From Lagopus muta (Eukaryota; Chordata; Aves; Galliformes; Phasianidae): a stretch of DNA of 64,000 nucleotides. The stretch lies in the NCBI RefSeq assembly GCF_023343835.1, contig NC_064435.1:81974134-82038133 (forward strand), in the 5' to 3' direction. Positions 11,901 to 23,345 of this stretch are shown here, in pieces. Both the position numbers and the translations under genes were made by a program. The notes below the pieces were generated by a model. The model was given only the letters and a program-made list of their open reading frames with translations. It did not search any database and was not told the origin of the DNA. The stretch's first letter is position 1. Each line of letters opens with the position of its first letter.

Positions 11901-12820
11901 CAGTGACACTTATTTGTTTTTGATGTTCTTGTTAAAGGTGCTGCAATGGAGAAGTGTTGTGAGCGAGATAGCCAGTAAATTGCTGTGTTTTTACCCTTGA
12001 GACTTAAGTGACCTCTGCCATCAATAAACTAGTATTGCCAGACATGGTCGAACAGCTACTCTAATTTGAAATCAGCTTTTTTTTCCCTGAAGATCCAGAG
12101 TAGATATGTAAAAATATAATGGTGATATTTTGCCCTCCATTTAGAACATCACTTCTTTCCCTTCTGGACATCGGTGGCCATACTTTAGCACTGAATTTAT
12201 CAGCTTCTTACTGAGTGCAGATGTGCTGATTATTGCAAGCACTGACAAACTGTACTCAGCCCTATTGGAAGTTCACGTAAGCTTTTTGTTTTAAGGTAAA
12301 CACTCATGGTCAAGCCAGGACTCTTTGGTGATCCAACAAAGCAAATGCAGGGAGTCTCACCCCAAAAAGCAAGATTTAGTCAAATGTGTTCAGTTCATGT
12401 TTGAGTAAAGCTGAAGAGCCCTGTCTCCACTGTTGGGTAAACTGAAGCTTGGCCAGTGCTCCTTAGTGCCACAGTTAGAAAGCACTCTGTGCTATTTCCC
12501 CTCTGCACACAGAAAGATGCAGAAGTTCTGTTGAATTCAGCGTGAGCATATGAAATGCTGTGCTGGCTGGTCAGTGATAGGCCTGCCAGCTGAACCATCA
12601 CCATCAAAATTGTTAAAATCTGAGAGAGTAAATGACTTTGTACTTCAATGCTGAAATCAGTAGCTGTATTTCACAAACTTAGAGTGCTATTGAGATGTCG
12701 TCTGCTGTGCATCTCTGCTATGAGAAGGCTCTTTATGTAAAAAGGATTTGCTTTCTGTACAGACCAGGCCATACTGACTGATTACAAACATCCTGATCAA
12801 ATTTTAAGGTTGTGAGTGTT
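8926..12820. other. Intergenic sequence, nothing recognised
   Basis: I see no exon, repeat family or RNA gene in this 3.9-kb stretch downstream of FARS2. Open frames of 103-113 codons (8948-9259 -, 9134-9454 +, 10344-10685 -) have no recognisable domain and overlap frames on the other strand. Confidence 0.5.
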
Positions 12821-12892
12821 CACAGAATCATAGAATCATTAAGGTTGGAAGAGACCATTACGATCACCTAGTTCATTTATCAACCCATCAGA
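12821..12892 (-). mobile_element. CR1 LINE 3' stub
   Basis: The + strand carries CACAGAATCATAGAATCATT followed by AAGGTTGGAAGAGACCATTA, the complement of the CR1 3' terminus with one and a half tail units. Similarity stops after CAACCCATCA, so only ~70 bp remains. Confidence 0.88.
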
Positions 12893-14338
12893 GTGTTGCC
12901 TCTGAATGGCCACCAGAACTGAAGCAATATTGAACAAATCTATAGGACATGCAGGAAGCCAATCATTGATCTTTATTATCTGCTTTTAAACGCAGCTGCA
13001 ATTACAGCTGAATTTTAAGCTCAGTACCTCAGAAGATAAGATTGTACTTCAACACGTATGCCTGAGGGAAAACTCTGACTTCTGTAGAGTCTGTTGTATA
13101 AGGTTTGATCATCATTCACATCTGATGCAGTCACATGGTTGGCAAGTTTTGCACTTCAGTGTTTTTGTCAGGTGGCCTCTGTTATTCTTTTTACGCTCAC
13201 TGTTAACTAAGTAGAATCTGAGTTTGCCTTTCACACCTGGAAAACTGTTTCAAAATCATTTGGCCCTTTGGTTTTGCTTATCTTCTCTTACAGTCCTCCC
13301 TATAAAAGTTTGGTCTAACTTTGGTGGAGAAGGACTGTTAGGCAGTAGGCAGTGTGTTATACCACAGCCTAGAGCCTGTGTTCCCACATCGCATTACTGC
13401 AGAGTCTCTCTGTGCTCACCCTCTAGCTGCAGGTGATTAACACACGGCCCAGGGAATTGTGCCTCTGCCTGCTCAGTAATTTGCTGGGCAGCACCGCAGT
13501 CATCCAGAGCAGCTGCCACTTAAATGGGCAGTAGGTTGTTCTCTTTTTATTTTAGTGGCTGCAGCTTCACATGTATCACAGTGTGACACAGCCAGAAGCG
13601 CTGTACTGATATTTGCAGTAGCTAAACATCAATTGGATGCATCTCATCTTACGGTCGAATACAAGACTTGTTGCCTGTGCAGTCATTTTTCAGTGGAATC
13701 GCTGCATGCTCATGAGAGGTTATTCATCCACAGGTATCAAAACCCACTGAGACGAAGGGTCGGGCTTAAATGATTTTGAGACCCCCAACAGATACAGGTA
13801 ACTGCCTGTGGGATTTTGTCAATGTCTGTCCAGATCTGAAAGCCCCCTGGGCATCTTTCCAAATGTTTAGTCACTCAAAATGTTTTGAAACCTGGCACTC
13901 AGTGATCATAGTGACATTAGTGTCATTTTGGGAGAGGGGAGCAGGTTTAGCGAGAGGTCACGCAGTAGCTGAGCAGCAGAGCTGTCCTGGGCTTAAGGCA
14001 CCAAATCATCCTCCCTCTCTCCCACAGAGCTTCCAGGAAGCAAGGATGTGTGTTTGGCTGCCTGCCTTCCCATAGCACGTAGTAAATAATTAGCATGCAT
14101 AGCCAAGCTCTTCGGTCATCTGTTATTGTAACCAATGATTAATTTAAGGGGTTATTGATTCCCATACCAAATCTTACTCATTGGTGCTAGGGAAACTAAT
14201 AGTCATTCACAGGGTCTTTATTGACAGATTTCAGAGTAAGAATTGAGTAAGTCAGCACAGGAATGGATGTGTTTCCATGTGACCTGTAGGTTGGTTCGTG
14301 CCTTCCAGATCATGCAGACATTTAAATTGACCAAAGTT
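12893..14338. other. Intergenic sequence, nothing recognised
   Basis: No repeat family or coding exon is recognised. The 101-codon frame at 13770-14075 (+) overlaps an open frame on the other strand and carries no known domain. Confidence 0.5.
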
Positions 14339-14421
14339 TGCAGAATCACAGAATTGCAGGGGTTGAAAGGGACCACATGTGATCATCAAGTCCAACCTCC
14401 CTGCTAAAGCAGGTACCTTAA
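14339..14421 (-). mobile_element. CR1 LINE 3' stub (GCAGGGGTTG type)
   Basis: The + strand reads CAGAATCACAGAATTGCAGG, then GGTTGAAAGGGACC and CTGCTAAAGCAGGTACC. This is the complement of a CR1 3' end of the same type as the larger copy at 22634-23345, which carries the equivalent CTACTAAAGCAGATTCC block. It is truncated after ~80 bp. Confidence 0.88.
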
Positions 14422-14841
14422 ACTCAAGTTTTACTCAGAGAAAGGTGTAACCTCGTATAACCTCTCTGAGACCATTGTTGGCAGGTGACCAGCAGTTTGG
14501 TGGATGCTTTCAGGAGGAAAGGGACCATCACCAAACAGCTCTCCAGAACCATCTCCCCAGTGTCCTGTGTCCAAAAACCCTTGCCTCGCCTGCCAGGCAC
14601 AAGCACTGCATTGCACAGGGACACTTGGCAGAGCCAATTGTCTACAAATTTCTGACCTTTGCCCACAGTACTGTGAGAGCTCCTTCCTTGTGCCCTTCCC
14701 TGAAATTCATTTCTCTGGAAACTTCATATTTGGGTCTCTGTACTCAGCACAGCTGCTGTTTATCGCTGAGGTTACCAGAACATCCTTTGGCCTTGGAGAC
14801 CCTCACCTTGAAGTCCCATGTGACTGAAATCATTATCCCTA
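14422..14841. other. Spacer between two oppositely oriented CR1 stubs
   Basis: Overlapping frames of 107-123 codons on the + strand (14475-14846, 14504-14827) and shorter ones on the - strand are open, but none has a recognisable domain. The flanking CR1 stubs point away from each other. Nothing else is seen. Confidence 0.45.
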
Positions 14842-15063
14842 GATAATGATAGGACAAGGGGGAATGATCTTAAACTGAGATGGGAGATTTAGGTTAGATA
14901 TTGGGAGGAAGTTTTTCACACAGAGGGTGGTGAAGCACTGGAACAGTTTGCCCAAGGAGGTTGTGGATGCCCCATCCCTGGAGGCATTCAAGGCCAGGCT
15001 GGATGTGGCTCTGGGCAGCCTGGTCTGCTGGTTGGCGGCCCTGCACATAGCAGGGGGTTGAAG
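14842..15063 (+). mobile_element. CR1 LINE fragment lacking its 3' tail
   Basis: Starts near GATAATGATAGGACAAGGGG and runs through TTCACACAGAGGGTGGTGAA, GCCCAAGGAGGTTGTGG and GGCAGCCTGGTCTGC. It is very close to 32309-32510 of the CR1 copy further on, but breaks off at GCAGGGGGTTGAAG, about 60 bp before where the tail should be. It is truncated at both ends, which points to a later deletion or rearrangement rather than ordinary 5' truncation. Confidence 0.9.
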
Positions 15064-18000
15064 ACTGCACAGTGTTCACTGACAGTGGAAGGTTGGACGC
15101 CCGTCACCACTGGGCAGACCCTCACTTTTGCAGGAAGATGAGAGAGAAAAATAGCATGGTTGTAATTAAGGTTGGTAGCATAAGTAAGTGTATCACAAAT
15201 GAAAGTTCAGGCAGGAGGACAGGATATTAATAAGAATCCGGTTCCCAATGTGGTCTCATGCACATACTTCCAGAAAATGATTACAAACTGTTTTTGTTAA
15301 GTAATTTCAGCAGCCTTCTGTGTGTTTACAAGCTGCTGTGTTAATGTGCTGCATAGTCAGCATCACTTTCCATTCATTTCCACTTGCTAGAAAATAAGAA
15401 ATGGTTAAGAATGAGATAATTTCTTATTTCTCCTGATCTTGCAGCTTTATCTATTATTTTTAAGCAAGGAGAGCAGTCCATCATTTCTGAGGTCCTCAGC
15501 ACCTTCACAATTACCTCATTCAAACACTGCATATACACATACACACATATACACACATGCACATATGCACATATGAAATAGGTTGGAAGGAGTGATATGA
15601 GCGTTATTTCTTTGCTGTAGATACAAAAGCAGAGTTGTTGTTCCCCATACTCTGTCTGATTAGTGAGTTTTGTTTCCTGCTGCTTTGCTCCGATACACAG
15701 AAAATCACCTTTTTCCAAGAAAAATTCAATACTTTTTGATCCCTCCTGCTGTCAGAGAGCCAACAGTCTTCTGAGCACTCTCCCTTCAAAGCAATCGAAT
15801 TTTTAGGCAGAGAACTCTCTTTCCCATCTGAGACGCTTTCCTTTCAGCTGAAAGATTTTCTGGCATCTGTTTTAGACTGCTTTGCAACATCTGCTGCTGG
15901 TGACAATTCAGATCTTTTTTTCTGCCTTGCAGGAGGAAGGATGGCATGATAGAAAAGCCAGATATATAAAATAAATTTGAACTATGTTAGTGCTCTGCAC
16001 TAATTAAAAATAAATAAATAAAATCCTAGTCTCCTAGAATTTGATCTTTACTAGAGGGCAGGCTTGTGCAATGGTAACATTACTGCAGCAGTTCAGCACC
16101 TGAGACTCCAATAGAGGGCAACTTTGTCACTGAAGGGTCTTTCATTCATGCTGGAAAATTGCTTGGTAGCTTTCTGGCTTCCTTTCTAGTTTTGGTCACA
16201 GATCTTGGAGCCTTTGCCAGTGCATTCTGAGCTTATTCTGTAACACCTTCTATGTTATAGATTGACTTCCTCAACTCTTCATTATATTGGAGTTGTTAAG
16301 CATCCTTAGGGCAGTTGTGAAGTATAGCATCAGGGGAATCAGCTGATGGCATGCCTTCTGCAGCTTGGGGCTTGTTCTGCAGGAACAGTATGGACTTCTG
16401 GAAGATTCATGTGTACAAGCATGAGTTTGCCAAGCTGGGCAGGAGCAAGTATGCCTGTGAGTGCATTTCTGCCTGGATAATGAGTTGGTTGCACATGGAC
16501 CTTGACCATTTCAAGTCTAAGAATGACAGTAAGTGGTTGGGACAGGGAGGAGAAATTTGTACCTTGTGTTCATGTGAGCCTCAGGAGATCTGCTATAAAA
16601 TGTGTCAGTCACATCTTTGAAAGGAACCTTTTTACCTACCCAACAGAAAAGGCTCTGCAGAGGACAGAGCAACAGATAGGACAGTGGCTTTTACCGTGCA
16701 GGACCTGTTGATTGCTGTCACTTTCACTGTCATATGCGGTAGACCAGGTGGATAAGAGGATACCCAGGCACAGTGGTGTATCTCCTAACACTGATATTTC
16801 AATGGAGACAAGAGGAGCAGGAAGAAAAATACTGGTTTTCCTATGGTGAACAGATGTGAGCTAGTCCACATAAGAAGCTCTGCCTTGCATTCAGATGGCA
16901 GCTGTTGCATGCCACTATGGAAGAGGCGACTTGTCCGATGTAGTCAGGTGGCATCATGCATGGCCATCTCCACCTGGAGATCACATCTTCCAGGCAGACT
17001 GATGTTGAGCCAATAAAGAGCTTCTTTGCAGTCTTTCTGGTTTGGGAAAAGTCAAGAGAGAAGGGTTCTGTGACCTTGTTGTATAGACTGTGAAGTCTAC
17101 GTTAGGCCCTGATGATCTCCCAATGGCCTTTCCAATAGGTAGGGTAGGCTTATTATGAAGCCCTCTCACTTAGTGATAGATCTAAGAAAGAAGGGCCAAT
17201 CTGAGCATAAATATAAGACTTTTTCTAAATAGAGAGAATGACTCTGTGCTTTATTGCAAGATCTTGAATCATTTTTCAATTGAGGATCAAGCCATACATG
17301 TTGATCAGGCATAAGGATAGGAGAGGCTGAGGGTTTGTTTTTCTTGCCACAGATTAAGCCCTAAATCCAAGTGTCCCAGAATCACCTTTAATCCAGAACA
17401 AGAGTCCTTTTCTGCATGTGCTGTGTGCCTTCAGCAATGCAAGAAGAAGGGACCTTAGTGCTTTGTCTTATCTTTGCAGCACCGGGAAGGTTTAGACCTC
17501 TCTTTATTACTCTGCTCCTCTGCATTGCAACAGCTTCTAATAAATTACTTTAGATGTTTTCTTCACCTGAATTTGCAAAATCAAACCAGAAGTTGAACAG
17601 TGACTGAGTGGCTAAGGATGAAGGAGGGAAACTGGAAGACAAAGAAAGTCACCAGATCTGTAATAGTTCCCACTCCAGGATGTAAGGGCATCACTGCAGA
17701 CATGAAAGCACAGAGAACCAGACTTGTTCTACTCACTCATGTCCTTCCCTGCACCCAGGCCAGTGCTCACCACCAATGCTTGTATCAGAGCAACTTAACT
17801 CAAACTCATTTTTAGAAGGTTCCGTGACAGCTAAGACTCTTGGTGATGACTGAAGCACACTTCTTTTGAAAGGCTGTCAAGCATGCTTAAAAGCACTCAT
17901 CAGGTTATCTAATTTTGTTCTTGTGTTGGCATGATAATCTTATCTGGACAGTCTAGGCACTTGAATGCAAGGTCATGTATTTAGGAACTTTCAATTGATT

Positions 18001-18419
18001 ATTTTCCTTCTATTAACTTATATCATTTCCCCATGTAAACTTCTGTCATTCACATCCTGGAAGAAGAAGCTCAGTTTAACTAAGTTGTGTTAAAAAGAAA
18101 GCATGCTTAGGATTGGTTTGAAGCTGCCATCTAGCTTTGCCTGATGTCCCAGATCCCAAAATAACCTGTACAGTCAACCCTAGGCCCTTGATAACCAGAG
18201 AAGAAATGACAAATCTGGGAGATTTTTGGAGCAGAATGACAGAACTGATTGGAAGAGGTGGAGGTACAGGTAGACGAGCTCAAATTAAAAATGATGCACA
18301 GCTTAGATAAGGCATGACTAACAAATGTGTGGTTTGTGAGACACGCTGCTCTTTGGTGAGTATGAACACCCTCCCACTCTTCCAAGCGCTATGAGGAATT
18401 TTTGGCCTGACACACAGGG
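15064..18419. other. Intergenic sequence, nothing recognised apart from simple repeats
   Basis: Besides the CA/TA block at 15530-15575 and an AAAT-rich spot around 16003-16022, I see no repeat family, RNA or exon. The 114-codon frame at 15374-15718 (-) passes through the CA/TA block and has no domain. Confidence 0.5.
15530..15575. repeat. Imperfect CA/TA (ACACAT) microsatellite
   Basis: An alternating purine-pyrimidine tract built from ATACACAT, ACACACAT and GCACATAT units. The imperfections suggest it is old and fairly stable. Confidence 0.8.
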
Positions 18420-18648
18420 ATATAACAAGGGCTAATGGTGTGACAGTCAGGCAGAATGTTGGGTAAAATATCCTGGCAATGAAATATATTTTGCTGTGGA
18501 GCAGTCTCCCAAGGGAAAGGGCAGAAGCTTGGTCCGTTTTAAAACCAGACTGGACAAAGCATTAGAAAAGGTGCTCTAGAGAACAGTCTTCCATTGGCAG
18601 GAAGAACCAGTGATGTAATAGGCTCCTTCCACATCTAGCTCCTTGACA
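18420..18648 (+). mobile_element. Old CR1-type LINE 3' fragment
   Basis: The blocks CAGGCAGAATGTTGGGTAAA, GGAGCAGTCTCCCAAGGGAA, CCAGACTGGACAAAGCATTA, TCCATTGGCAGG and AATAGGCTCCTTCC match my memory of an ancient CR1-like family seen across birds, turtles and crocodilians. The 8-bp tail is gone and the copy is far more diverged than the ATTCTATG-tailed CR1s here. The boundaries are approximate. Confidence 0.6.
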
Positions 18649-21236
18649 TGGTGTTGTGAGTTCTGACTATTTTAAACTCAGAGGATAAATGGGTGGTAGA
18701 ACTGAAAGAAAAGATTAATGATAAGAACTAAGAAAAAAACAGGTTTTTTTAATAGTCATGAAAAGTGACAGCTTAAGCTTTCTTTAGGCCAGTGGTGCTA
18801 TTCATAAATAGCATTGCAAATGGGGAAGGAAAAGTTGTTACATGGCTAACGATTATGGTAATGATTTATTTTGGTAGAACTGTCATGCAGGAGGATCCAG
18901 AAGCATGTTTCAGGTTGGGTGTTTGCACATGTGCATTCACATTGCTTCAGCTGACACTGAAATGTAGTGACCACTGGACCAGAGCAGTCTTAGTGGCAAA
19001 TGTGTAATTGCTGGTTCTCTTGGCCCACAGTGCCCTCACACTCTCACCTCTTGGTGGCTTTGCAAAGAGCATTTCTTACAGAAGCTGTATATCTCAGGTG
19101 TTGGCTCTATGTATTCAGTTCATATCCTGACATCTTTCTGTGGGCCTTGTGCCTGGATTAGGCTGCCGTAAGCAAGGGCTGCATCTTTGTGTTGTTTTTA
19201 TCTCAGGTCTTGTGAGCCCTGACTTCACCTCTGAACTGCTGAAGGACAAGAGGATTCTCATTTAGTGTAGCAAAGGCAACAAGGAAGCCCTGCTGGAAAA
19301 GTCTGAAAACATGAAGAACATCTGTATGTAGAACTAAAAAAGGCAATTTGAAAAAGTGAAAAGCTATTATTTGCAAAATGTGTTCCTTGTCATTCCTACA
19401 AAGATCAACATTTTTCCTTTTTTCTTCTCGTTTATTTTTAACTAAGCAGTCATAAATCAGAGTTAATGGTCCATTTAGAGTTAGAAAGTGGCCAGAATAC
19501 AGATGTTACCAAAGTCCTTCTTTGTGTATCCTGCATGAAATCAAGACTTTCGTGGAAGACAGCCTTGAGAAATCATTTGACCTGAAAAAGGAAGGAGACG
19601 AGCTGAGTGAGAACCTTCATATTGAACACAAATGGCTTTTTTTAATTTTTTTCTGGACCATCTTACAGAAAAATTCTCTGTCCAAAAACTTTCAGCTAGT
19701 CCTAGGACTTAGACTGTAGGTTAGTTTTTGACTTGAAATTGGACACATGTTCCTAGACTTCTTTTTTTGTAAATAGGACTTCACCTTTTTCCTTTCCTTT
19801 CCTTTCCTTTCCTTTCCTTTTCCTTCTTCAGTTATGCATCTTTGCAGCCTTACAGTTCTTAACAACGTTATCAAAACTCTCAGACTGTTTTTCATCATCT
19901 GCTGTTACACAGTATAACATTTAGTCTGGCTGTACTGTCTTGTTTTGGGAGAAAGGCCTCCTCTGGCAGGAGGCTGTAGGTCCCTTGCCTCTGTTTGTTT
20001 GTTGGCTGTTGGAATGAGAAGGCTGGAAAGGATTAGGAAGAGGCCTCATCTGGAATCTAGCAGAACATATCAGTCAGAGATCATAGTTTCTTGTTAAAGT
20101 ATTACATTACATTACATTAGGTAAAAAGGGATGCAGTTCCAAAATCCAGGTACAGGACATATCTTGACTAGTCAAGGTCTAAGTATCATAATTAATGATG
20201 TGACCTACTGAAACAGGAGCTGGGGGCTCTGCTTTGCGCTTCGTGCTGTGAAATCAGCCAGTGAGATCATGAGGAAGTTACCCTCAGTTTGTCGGTCTGT
20301 AACGTGGCAATGATGATGCCCATTTACCTGTGTCACATATTTTGAGACCTCCAGAAGTAACTTGCTGCATAAAAACTGGTTTGTTAGCATGGATTTTTCA
20401 TGAGACAATGCTTGCATTTGCATCATGGCACATCCAAGTCATGCAGGGACCAGCAACATGTCTGGAGCAGGATGGTGAGAAGGGCTACTCAGGAAACAGG
20501 TCCCTGAACTTTGGCTGTTTGCCATGGAGAACAAATAGCTTAGCACTGTAAGAGAAGAGAAAAGAAGTACATTGTTCTAGGGAATGCTTATGGCATCATT
20601 GCTGCATGTTGAACTATCTCTTGTTGTCTGGATCCGTCCTTGAAGGACACGTTGTTGAACTCATTGTTGAAGATTTCTTCTTCCTGAATTCTCTTCTCCA
20701 GATCACCTGTGATGAACAAATATGGGACAAAAAATGAAAACTCATGATGGTGAGAGAACAGGGAAGATTTCTATCAGCTTTCTAGTTGGTATGGTTGGCA
20801 GGAGGGGATTCTGCATCCCTTCTGCAAGGAGTTGGTCTTGAGAGATGATTAACACCATTTGCTGTGTTTGTTCAGCATCTTATTACCTTTAACCAAGCTC
20901 CCACAGATAGTTTGGGCAGTACAGAGCTGAAACCAGATGCCTCCATGCCAAGGGAGAGTGGGAAGATTGGTGCCTCAGCCTTTTCAAACATGCAGCAGCA
21001 ACCAAGGAGACTCCATATCAAAACCAACTTCACCTCTCCACAGGGCTTAGTACACAGTTGGTACACAGGCTGAGGCACTGCAGTATGAACACTACGTTCA
21101 TTGGAAAATGGGTCATCCACAACCTGCACATTCACCACTGGGCAGCCACAGGGAATCCTTTGTGCCACCACAGCACCATCAACTGTGTGTCTCCACTGTG
21201 CCATCCCTCACCCATAGTGTGTCATTAGCTTACACA
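18649..21236. other. Intergenic sequence with simple repeats
   Basis: It holds the pentanucleotide tract at 19784-19826 and a short ATTAC repeat (three units plus ATTAG, 20101-20120). No exon or interspersed repeat is recognised. Confidence 0.5.
19784..19826. repeat. (CCTTT)6 pentanucleotide microsatellite
   Basis: Six perfect CCTTT units at 19791-19820 are flanked by slightly degenerate units. The tract is pure pyrimidine on the + strand. Confidence 0.92.
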
Positions 21237-21302
21237 TCACAGAATCACAGAATCACCCGGGTTGGAAGGGACCTCAAGGATCATGTAGTTCCAACCCCCC
21301 TG
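21237..21302 (-). mobile_element. CR1 LINE 3' stub
   Basis: Two tail units (TCACAGAATCACAGAATCAC) are followed by GGGTTGGAAGGGACCTCAAG and TAGTTCCAACCCCCC, the complement of a CR1 3' end of the young GGGACCT type. Only ~66 bp is present. Confidence 0.9.
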
Positions 21303-22633
21303 GGTTGTCCACATGAGCTTGTTCTTGGGCAATTTCTGCTGGTATGTGGATTGTCTGCAGACTGTTGCTAGGAGTGTGTTCTCAACAGCAGCAATACTTC
21401 AGGTCATTCAATAGAAGGTCATTCAGTGCTGTATCAAGTGTTCTTCTCCTTAGTGGCTCAAGTGTGCAGTGGGGATCTCTAAGGACTTGCACTAAATGGC
21501 CAGTTGGCGCCAACAGATCTGGTAAGAAGCAGGTGCTAAAAATTCCTTTGAGGGAAGCTAAAAGACATAAGAAAGACCCTTTGGAGATAGGGAGAGATTA
21601 AAGGTTGGGGGAAGGTGTCAGTTCAAGTGGCATCAATGCCCTTGCTCTCTGCTGTTTTCATTTTATAGTTGGAAGGAAAAACTGAGATCTTTCTGCTCTT
21701 CCATGCTCATGCTGATGAAAGTGGTTACAGGGTGGGGGCCATAGATTTTACAGAGAAGTTGGTGGAAAATGGCTGGTCGCCACACTTGGTGCTGGCAGTA
21801 AGGCTGAGCTTCTGGAGATGAGAAGAAGATGGGGGTCTAAGAAATCTCTTTAAAAACTGGGGAAAGCATAGAGAAATGTAAAAGAGAAACAGAATAAAAT
21901 GGCAATTGTATATAAGCCCATGTATGCACTCTCTCTTGCTTTCTCTCTTAACACCCACGCACTCGAGAACATACATCTTTTGGTCCAAAATAGAAGGGAA
22001 AATACATTAGAGCCTTTATTGTCACAAGTAATTTCTCTTCACGTGTCACTACCAGCAAATTTTCAGAGCAGATGGATACACTGCACAAAGCTCATCCACA
22101 TGCTTTTTTTTATTTTCTAAACCTGAACAAAGCAAAGCAAAAAAAGCCCCTGTGAACCGCTGAGTTGAAGAGCTAGATGCTGACAGCTCTTGGATGGATG
22201 GAGGCTGAACACAACAATTTGTATGCTAGTAATGCAACGTGAGACAGCAGGATGATTGTGTGAGGAACCAGGGCTCACGTTACTCACAAGGATGGCCTTT
22301 TTCCTCTGGGTGTCAGGTAACCTGCCTGTGGCCCCGCTACACATTCATCAGCTGGAGGTTTCCAGCCCCTTATGTTTAGCCTGCAAGGATCATGGCTAAA
22401 AATAACCTGCTGGCTGCTCTTGCTTGGAGGTAAGATTCAATGCAAATCTGATGTATTTTGGCTGTACAGGCTGCACAGCAATTTTACACAGTGGGGTGAA
22501 GAGTGGTGGCTGACAGTTGGTTTTAAACTTGTGCCATCTTTCTGCACTGCTGGCAATAGTGTTAATGCTCTGCTTAGAATGGCTGAACTTGAGGCGTCTG
22601 CATGTGGGGAGATTGGGCTACCAGATGCTCTGT
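21303..22633. other. Intergenic sequence, nothing recognised
   Basis: There is a 10-bp direct repeat (AGGTCATTCA) near 21400-21425. No known repeat or exon is seen. Confidence 0.45.
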
Positions 22634-23345
22634 AAAGAATCACAGGATTATCGAGTTGCAGGGCTTGGAAAGGGCCTCTAGAGATCTTTGAATCCAGCTC
22701 CCCTACTAAAGCAGATTCCCTACAGCAGGTCACACTGGAAAGCATCCAGATAGGTCTTGAATATCTCCAGAGAAGGAGACTCCACAACGTCTCTGGGCAG
22801 TTTGTTCCAGAGCACTTTCACTCTCACAGTAAATAAGTTCTTCCTTGTGTTACTATGGAACTTCCTGCTTTCAGTTTGTGTCCATTGCCCCTAGTAGTTG
22901 CCACTGAAAAGAGTCTGCCCCCACTGTCTTGACTCCTGCACTTTAAATATTTACAAACAGCTATGAGATCCCTCCTCAGACTTCTCCAGGCTAAACAGTC
23001 CCTGGTCTCTCAATCTCTTCTCATACAGGAGATGCTTCAGGCTCCTTATCATCTTTGTCACAGTCCACTAAACTCTCTCTAGAATTCCCCTGTCTTTCTT
23101 GAACTGAAGAACCCAAAGCTGGACACAGTACTCCAGACGTGCCTTCACCAGAGCAGAGTAGATGGGGAGGATCACCTCCCTCAACATTCTGGCCATGTTT
23201 TTTTTAATGTACCCCAGTATACCATTGTCCTGCTTGGCCACATGGGCACACTGCTGATTCATGGCCAACCATTCTATCCCTTCGTCCATGTCATTGATGA
23301 AGGTGTTAAACAACCTTGGCCTCACACTAAGCATGCTTGGACACC
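22634..23345 (-). mobile_element. CR1 LINE, 5'-truncated, ~0.7 kb
   Basis: This is an antisense CR1. Reading the + strand, it passes through the 3' tail remnant, GGGCTTGGAAAGGGCC, TTGAATATCTCCAGAGAAGG, ATGAGATCCCTCCTCAGAC, GGACACAGTACTCCAGACG and GAGTAGATGGGGAGGATCAC. The - strand translation gives the RT C-terminal signature ([47 protein letters not shown]). Part lies in one 179-codon frame (23068-23607 -), but that frame's N-terminal third is unrelated flanking DNA. Compared with the copy at 1435-2676, the segment between FINDMDEGIE and NQQCAH is deleted, removing the catalytic FADDT region. Confidence 0.92.
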
